Shown here: positions 5,182-9,224 of the stretch, in pieces
Layout: each line of letters begins with the position of its first letter
Numbering within the stretch: the stretch's first letter is position 1
Assembly: GCA_019247235.1 (NCBI GenBank)
Contig: JAFAPG010000177.1
Location: 1 to 9,224, forward strand
Length of the DNA stretch: 9,224 bases
Reading direction: 5' to 3'
Source: Acidobacteriota bacterium
GTDB lineage: Bacteria; Acidobacteriota; Terriglobia; Terriglobales; Acidobacteriaceae
Notes under the pieces: model-generated
What the model was told of the DNA's origin: nothing
What the model saw: only the letters and a program-made list of their open reading frames with translations
Database searches by the model: none
Position numbers and translations under genes: made by a program

Positions 5182-6765
5182 ATGGATCTCGAACAAAAGC
5201 TGCAGGAACTCAAACGCCGCGACCAGCTGGCCGAAGAAGGTGGAGGCCGGGAACGGCGCGAACGCCAGCACCGCGAAGGTAAAATGTCCGCGCGCGAGCG
5301 CATTGAATTTCTGCTCGACGATGGCAGCTTCGAGGAAACCGACCGATTCGTAACCCATCGCGCGAATGACTTTGGCTTAGGGGAACGCAAATATTATGGC
5401 GATGGGTTCATCACCGGGTATGGGCGCATCGATGGGCGCCTGGTTTTTGTTTTTGCCCAGGACTTTACCGTCTTTGGTGGCACGCTCTCAGAAGCAAATG
5501 CCGGAAAGATCGTTAAGATCGTCGATCTCGCCGCCCGAGTAGGCGCACCGATCATCGGCTTGAACGACTCAGGGGGAGCACGCATTCAGGAGGGGGTTGT
5601 GTCTCTGGCCGGCTATGCCGACATTTTCTTGCGCAACACCCTCTATAGCGGAGTCGTTCCTCAGCTCTCGGCGATCATGGGCCCCTGCGCCGGAGGTGCG
5701 GTCTACTCTCCGGCCATTACCGACTTCATCGTGATGGTGAATAAGACCTCGCACATGTTCATCACTGGCCCCGATGTCATACGGACGGTTATGCACGAGG
5801 AGGTTAGCAAGGAGCAGCTCGGCGGCGCGGCCACGCACAATGAAATTTCCGGAGTCGCTCACTTTCTCGCCCAGGATGACGCCGGATGCCTATCCTTGCT
5901 TCGCGAGCTGCTGAGCTTCATCCCCGGGAATAACCTGGAAGACCCGCCGCGAAAGCCGACGAGTGACCCCATCGATCGCGCCGATGCCACCCTCGATTCG
6001 ATCGTACCCGCACAGTCCAATCTGCCTTATGACATGAAGGATGTAATCGGCAGCATCGTCGACGAAGGATATTTCTTCGAGGTTCAGGAGCACTACGCAA
6101 AAAATATCGTAGTTGGCTTTGCCCGCATGGATGGCCGCTCGGTGGGGATAGTCGCCAATCAGCCGGCAGTGCTCGCGGGAACTCTTGATATGAATGCCTC
6201 GGTCAAAGGGGCTCGCTTTGTCCGCTTCTGCGACTGTTTCAATGTTCCTCTTGTTACCTTTGAAGACGTCCCGGGATTTTTGCCCGGAACCCAACAAGAG
6301 TATGGCGGCATTATTCGACACGGGGCTAAGTTGCTCTACGCGTTTGCCGAGGCTACCGTTCCCAAACTGACGGTAATCACGCGCAAAGCCTACGGCGGGG
6401 CCTACTGCGTGATGGCCTCGAAGCACATTCGCACGGACGTAAACTACGCCTGGCCGACGGCTGAAATCGCGGTCATGGGCCCGGAAGGAGCTGTAGACAT
6501 CGTTTATAAGCGCGAGCTTGAGCGCGCCAGCCAACACTCATCGTCTGCGTCTGAACCTAACAATATGCGAGAAGATCTGCGCCGCGAGAAAATCGAGGAA
6601 TTTCGTCAGCGCTTTGCCAACCCCTACGTGGCAGCGGAGCGGGGATTCGTCGACGCCGTTATTCGGCCCCGTGATACTCGCCGAAAACTCATTCATGCCC
6701 TGGCCATGCTGGACAGCAAGCGGGACAAGAATCCCCCCAAAAAACATGGCAACATTCCACTCTAG
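5182..6765 (+). CDS. Acyl-CoA carboxylase carboxyltransferase (beta) subunit, propionyl-CoA carboxylase type
   Basis: 527 residues, the normal length for PccB/MmdA-type carboxyltransferases. It moves carboxyl from carboxybiotin to the alpha carbon of an acyl-CoA, typically propionyl-CoA to methylmalonyl-CoA. Two crotonase-fold halves are visible. The N half has GKMSARERIEFLLDDGSF (33-50), FAQDFTVFGGTLSE (91-104), GLNDSGGARIQEGV (126-139) and oxyanion loop GPCAGGAVYSPA (167-178). The C half has FEDVPGFLPGTQQE (360-373), RHGAKLLYAFAEATVPK and second oxyanion loop RKAYGGAYCVM (401-411), then NYAWPTAEIAVMGPEGAV. The family's selectivity residue after GGAY (Asp in PccB, Ile in acetyl-accepting homologues) is Cys409 here. 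No biotin carboxylase or carrier gene is adjacent, so the alpha subunit must be elsewhere. It could also be the alpha subunit of a sodium-pump decarboxylase. The start is supported by the MDLEQKLQELKRR helix typical of the family. Confidence 0.92.
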   Translation: MDLEQKLQELKRRDQLAEEGGGRERRERQHREGKMSARERIEFLLDDGSFEETDRFVTHRANDFGLGERKYYGDGFITGYGRIDGRLVFVFAQDFTVFGGTLSEANAGKIVKIVDLAARVGAPIIGLNDSGGARIQEGVVSLAGYADIFLRNTLYSGVVPQLSAIMGPCAGGAVYSPAITDFIVMVNKTSHMFITGPDVIRTVMHEEVSKEQLGGAATHNEISGVAHFLAQDDAGCLSLLRELLSFIPGNNLEDPPRKPTSDPIDRADATLDSIVPAQSNLPYDMKDVIGSIVDEGYFFEVQEHYAKNIVVGFARMDGRSVGIVANQPAVLAGTLDMNASVKGARFVRFCDCFNVPLVTFEDVPGFLPGTQQEYGGIIRHGAKLLYAFAEATVPKLTVITRKAYGGAYCVMASKHIRTDVNYAWPTAEIAVMGPEGAVDIVYKRELERASQHSSSASEPNNMREDLRREKIEEFRQRFANPYVAAERGFVDAVIRPRDTRRKLIHALAMLDSKRDKNPPKKHGNIPL

Positions 6766-7141
6766 AAGGTCTCGCCTTCATTCCACAGGGTGAACGAGTG
6801 CTGTTCCGGTTGAAGGTGAAACCTTGGCTCCCACAGCGCAAGCTGTAGGTACCTAGAGTGAAGCGGCGTCATGTGATTATCGCTGGCGCGGCGGAAGGAT
6901 GTTTTGGACATGACGACAGTGGCGGGATACAATCGCGAAAGAGAAGTAAGCTCGGCAATGAGTTCTAGGCAGCAATGATTCGACGCCCTGGTCCGTCCGA
7001 AAACGCTGTGCCTAAATGGTTCGGCAAGATGATCTTGTTCACGGTTAGAGGGCCATTGGCGGGCTAGTCTCGCCTGGCAAAGGCTGTTGCCGCGAGTTGG
7101 TGGAGGGGTCACCCACAACAGGGGTCACCCACAACCTGTGC
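6766..7141. other. Gene-free region between carboxyltransferase and PilZ genes
   Basis: 376 bases between two genes whose 3' ends face each other. A minus-strand open frame spans most of it but looks random. It contains a 5-bp hairpin directly after the carboxyltransferase stop (GAAGG 6765-6769 with CCTTC 6775-6779) and an 8-bp inverted repeat CGTCATGT (6867-6874) / ACATGACG (6908-6915) with a 33-base loop. The 16-bp tandem repeat annotated separately lies at the right end. No RNA gene was recognised. Confidence 0.45.
7104..7135. repeat. Two tandem copies of a 16-bp unit
   Basis: AGGGGTCACCCACAAC occurs twice without spacer (7104-7119 and 7120-7135), exact in both copies. It lies six bases beyond the PilZ stop codon, on the downstream side of that gene. 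Each unit contains the near-palindrome GGGTCACCC. It may be a dispersed intergenic repeat or part of a transcription end; neither is proven. Confidence 0.7.
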
Positions 7142-7546
7142 CTACGGTCCGGGGAAAATGATTCCCCAAAAACCCTGGATCGCAGCGCCTTCTTCGAGGA
7201 ACTCGATTCCATAAGTACGCATGCCATTGCCTGCCAGGGCCTGTGACACGACTCGGGCGGCGACCTGAGTGCCGCGACCATTGCCGATCAGTACAGTCGA
7301 CCCCACGACCAGGTCACGATTCACGAAGATTGCCGCTCCGTGCCGGTTCAGGTTGGTGGCTTTTGCGCCCAATGTGAACGCGCACTTTTCGCGATCTTCG
7401 CCGGAGAGGCGCACTTGAGCGCTCAATGCAATTCGGCTGCTGCGCCGCTTCAGAGCTGGGTTTCGATTGGGGATTGAGCTGATCACTGAGCCAGAGGTTT
7501 TTTGGGTGCCGCTAGAGACATTAAAGTCAATCGAGGAGGTTGGCAA
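7142..7546 (-). CDS. PilZ-domain protein
   Basis: Up to 134 residues with a single PilZ domain (about 31-130). PilZ proteins usually bind cyclic di-GMP and pass the signal to motility, polysaccharide or other outputs in the cytoplasm. The N-terminal arginine motif RxxxR is present as RRSSR (residues 34-38, within ALKRRSSRIALSAQVRLSG). The second motif, normally (D/N)xSxxG, reads NLNRHG (65-70) with Asn for Ser, so binding may be weakened. The closing strands ARVVSQALAGNGMRTYGIEFLE (97-118) fit the family. The start is unclear: TTG at 7546 or GTG at 7486, neither with a good Shine-Dalgarno, and no in-frame ATG before the domain. The first 29 residues look unlike PilZ leaders, and the domain begins exactly at a 22-bp repeat (7439-7460), which suggests a rearranged 5' end. 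It may be poorly expressed or a recent remnant. Confidence 0.8.
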   Translation of the reverse strand: MPTSSIDFNVSSGTQKTSGSVISSIPNRNPALKRRSSRIALSAQVRLSGEDREKCAFTLGAKATNLNRHGAAIFVNRDLVVGSTVLIGNGRGTQVAARVVSQALAGNGMRTYGIEFLEEGAAIQGFWGIIFPGP

Positions 7547-7711
7547 TGTACGCCGGTTACGTCCCCCAGGTGACCTCCGGGTGCGTTTCCTTAAGCTCCT
7601 GAATTAACGCCGCTTCGCTGGTCATGGGTCGATACAACCCACTTCTCGCCCCACTGGATAGCCGCAATGGAGGCTCGAAACCATCAGGCGCTGCGCCGCT
7701 TCAGAGCTGGG
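7439..7711 (+). repeat. Exact 22-bp direct repeat (7439-7460 and 7690-7711)
   Basis: Both copies read GCTGCGCCGCTTCAG followed by AGCTGGG, 251 bases start to start; after one mismatch the next three bases (TTC) also agree. The left copy is inside the PilZ coding region (encoding PALKRRS on the minus strand), the right copy is in apparently non-coding DNA. Such a long exact repeat at this spacing is not expected by chance and suggests a duplication or recombination involving 7461-7689. Confidence 0.8.
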
Positions 7712-7848
7712 GTTCACATGAACCCCTTGACCGCAACACAACGCCTCTTGAGATCACGAGGTGAAGAAATGCCCACCCATCAAATCCGAAACCAGCAGAA
7801 ACCTTCTAAGACAAGAGAGTCACCACTGCTCACCACGACAACCAGTGA
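7547..7848. other. Repeat-bearing, probably decayed region upstream of PilZ and transposase remnant
   Basis: 302 bases with no confident gene. On the minus strand a 47-codon frame (7557-7700) ends in MTSEAALIQELKETHPEVTW plus two residues, which resembles a real protein C-terminus. An overlapping minus frame (7591-7683) ends IQWGEKWVVSTHDQRSGVN and three more residues; at most one can be genuine. The 22-bp repeat copy and an 18-bp inverted repeat sit at 7690-7726. The right part may include the lost start of the ISL3 transposase, but I cannot recognise it. No ISL3-type terminal inverted repeat was found. Confidence 0.4.
7709..7726. repeat. 18-bp inverted repeat GGGGTTCA-CA-TGAACCCC
   Basis: Perfect 8-bp arms around a central CA, starting inside the last three bases of the right 22-bp repeat copy. 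The core GTTCACATGAAC has the outward polarity GTTC-N4-GAAC, opposite to the actinobacterial/Firmicute LexA box. It could be a dimeric operator or a hairpin end of a small mobile repeat. Confidence 0.45.
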
Positions 7849-8876
7849 CGGCGCGTTCGTACGACCGTAGTGATCGAGCTGTATCGGGTGCGCTGTCATT
7901 GCGGGGTGAAGACAGAGAAAGTGCCGCAACTGCCGAGCAAGGCGCCGTTTAGCAAACGCTTCGAGGAACCGGTTGGTCTGGCCTGCGAGAGTGCGGCGGT
8001 GCGGCGGGTGGCCAGGCAGTTCGGCTTATCTCCGAGTACGGTGCAGCGATCGATCTGCGCTATCTGAAACGCTGGACAACGAGTCGCAGGAAACCGGCCT
8101 TGCGGCAGATGGGAGTAGATGAGATTTATCTGGGGAAGAAGCAGAAATTTGTGACCGTGGTCAGCAATCTGGAGACGGGTGAGCCCCTGTGGTTTGGTCG
8201 AGAGCGAAAGAAAGAAATCCTGGATGAATTCTTAGGGCAACCGCTGAGTGCGTTCCAGCGCAGAGTGGTGAAAGCCGCCTGCGTCGACATGTGGGAACCA
8301 TTTCGGCAAAGCCTGCAGCAATGGGTGCCGCAGTGCCAGATTATCTACGATAATTCCATATTCCCTGCAGCACGCCAGCCAGGCGGTGGATGAAGTGCGG
8401 CGAGCGGAGTTCTTCCGCAAAGGAGGCGCCGAACGAGACATCGTGCGCGGCAAGCGTTGGCTACTGCTGACCAGTTGGGTTAATCTAGACCGAAGTGAGC
8501 AACGGCAACTAAACCAGCTGTTCGCTTTGAATCGGCGGGTAATGAAAGCCTACTTGCTGAAAGAGAGCCTGGCTCGATTATGGGATTTCACCTATGAAGC
8601 AGCCATGCTGCGTTATTTGAAGAGCTGGAATGATCAACTGCGCTGGCAGCGACTGGCTCCCATGCAGAAGTTGCGAATATGCTGTTCAAACACCTGGAAG
8701 GGGTTCTCAACTACTGCAAAACCAAGATCCCATGGGCGTGGTCGAGGCGGTGAAGGGAACATTAAAGCGCTGCTGCGAAGAGGACGTGGATACCGAGATC
8801 TGGATTATTGCTACTAAAGGCGCAACGCTTGGCAGCCACAAAGATCGAATTCGTTGCTTTTCGGAGAGCCGCGTAG
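7849..8876 (+). pseudogene. ISL3-family transposase remnant, 5'-truncated and multiply frameshifted
   Basis: Reading across three frames reconstructs a DDE transposase of the ISL3 (IS204/IS1001/IS1096/IS1165) family, in this order. VVIELYRVRCHCGVKTEKVPQ is the zinc-ribbon remnant with one Cys-pair spacer residue lost. Then come KRFEEPVGLACESAAVRRVARQF, LRYLKRW and QMGVDEIYLGKKQKFVTVVS (first Asp, 8118-8120). ACVDMWEPFRQS follows (second Asp, 8286-8288), then AVDEVRRAEFFRKGG, GKRWLLLTSWVNLD, LFALNRRVMKAYLLKESLARLWDF, PMGVVEAVKG (Glu, 8744-8746), NIKALLRRGRGYRDLDY and LLKAQRLAATKIEFVAFRRA, stop TAG 8874-8876. Frame breaks lie near 8046, 8353 and 8364 (a -1/+2 pair), 8673, 8730, 8756 and 8808. 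All three acidic catalytic residues survive, but no functional protein can be made. About 60-80 N-terminal residues are missing or unrecognisable, and no terminal inverted repeats or target duplication are evident. Confidence 0.9.
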
Positions 8877-8991
8877 AATGGGCAATCTTACAGTTTCTTG
8901 TGCAGAACCAAAAAAGGAAGCGAGACAGCGAGCCTACAATCCAATCTTATCCCAACGAAAATTCTGCCCTGTGGGTCTCAGTGGCGGCTCT

Positions 8992-9224
8992 TCAGATCAC
9001 CCGCACAACTGCGAGTGTCGCATCATCGGTTTGCTGCCCTTCAGAGAAGCCGTCCATTGAATTGAAGATTAAATTCACGAGATTTCCGGCGTCTAGAGAG
9101 CATTGCGCCGCGCAGGTCGCAGCCTTCAACAAGCCAGGAAGTCCCCATTCTTCCCCGTCCTGATTTTCCACTTCGACGAGTCCATCAGTGAAGGCAATCA
9201 CCAAATCACCGCTTTCAAGCTTTA
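8992..9224 (-). CDS. SpoIIE/PP2C-type serine phosphatase, C-terminal end only
   Basis: The last 76 or so residues of a PPM-type phosphatase, continuing past the right edge of the window; the stop is TGA (complement of 8992-8994). Visible motifs are LESGDLVIAFTDGLVEV, where the Asp of TDG binds metal, and QQTDDATLAVVRV, where the paired Asp completes the Mn/Mg site at the end of the domain. EEWGLPGLL and NLVNLIFNSMDGFSEG between them match the SpoIIE/RsbU branch. These enzymes dephosphorylate anti-sigma-factor antagonists or similar targets, often behind a sensor domain (GAF, HAMP, PAS or response-regulator receiver) that would lie outside the window. Its 3' end faces the transposase remnant, 115 bases away, and all visible residues look intact. 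Confidence 0.9.
   Translation of the reverse strand, partial: KLESGDLVIAFTDGLVEVENQDGEEWGLPGLLKAATCAAQCSLDAGNLVNLIFNSMDGFSEGQQTDDATLAVVRVI

Noticed and set aside
5890..6537. 215-codon minus-strand frame
   Set aside because: Antisense shadow of the carboxyltransferase gene; no family features.
6765..6779. Terminator hairpin after the carboxyltransferase gene
   Set aside because: Only a 5-bp stem with a 5-base loop and no U-tract; too weak to call.
6762..7118. 118-codon minus-strand frame in the gap after the carboxyltransferase
   Set aside because: The initiator lies inside the tandem repeat, composition looks random and there is no ribosome site or recognisable domain.
7709..7726. LexA (SOS) box
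   Set aside because: The palindrome has polarity GTTC-N4-GAAC, the reverse of GAAC-N4-GTTC, and no SOS gene is adjacent.
7667..7870. 67-codon plus-strand frame (MEARNHQALRRFRAG...) before the transposase remnant
   Set aside because: It runs through the 22-bp repeat and the palindrome, has no ribosome site and does not resemble an ISL3 N-terminus.
8986..8993. GGCTCTTC as an ISL3 terminal inverted repeat end
   Set aside because: On the right side of the element the inward-facing complement (GAAGAGCC) would be expected, and no partner exists on the left; it also overlaps the end of the phosphatase gene.

Overview
The window looks like chromosomal DNA of a moderately GC-rich Gram-negative bacterium, most likely an Acidobacteriota member (Terriglobia/Acidobacteriales type). 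This is inferred from protein style, not a search: a short archaeal/Thermotoga-type S-adenosylhomocysteinase, a LysW-like mini zinc ribbon, a small secreted carboxypeptidase-regulatory-like protein, a rhomboid-fold protein with a basic-acidic tail, a PilZ protein, and an ISL3 transposase of a kind I associate with acidobacterial genomes.

Layout. 2-1066 (+): 3' part of ahcY, cut by the left edge. 1136-1963 (-): a rhomboid-family membrane protein that has lost its catalytic motifs; it converges on ahcY, and a long stem-loop at the junction overlaps its stop codon. 2302-2502 (+): LysW-like zinc-ribbon protein with an acidic tail but no EDWGE end. 2783-3163 (+): small exported beta-sandwich protein. 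3257-4276 (+): thiL, thiamine-monophosphate kinase. 4395-4967 (+): secreted protein of unknown function with a calcium-loop-like motif. 5182-6765 (+): carboxyltransferase (beta) subunit of a propionyl-CoA-type carboxylase, with a perfect TATAAT 11 bases before its ATG. 6766-7141: gene-free, with a 16-bp tandem repeat. 7142-7546 (-): PilZ protein. 7547-7848: repeat-bearing, apparently decayed DNA. 7849-8876 (+): 5'-truncated ISL3 transposase pseudogene broken by about seven small indels. 8992-9224 (-): 3' end of a SpoIIE/PP2C-type phosphatase, cut by the right edge.

The left 6.8 kb is ordinary housekeeping chromosome with single genes and little operon structure: methyl-cycle recycling, thiamine cofactor synthesis and acyl-CoA carboxylation. 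The right 2.4 kb is accessory-like: signalling genes (PilZ, SpoIIE phosphatase) around a dead insertion sequence, with short repeats and gene fragments between.

I did not find a clear new multi-gene system. The most unusual items are the pseudo-rhomboid, the LysW-like protein without its attachment terminus, the likely leaderless carboxyltransferase with Cys at the substrate-selectivity position, the exact 22-bp repeat built into the PilZ N-terminus, and the indel-dominated decay of the transposase.
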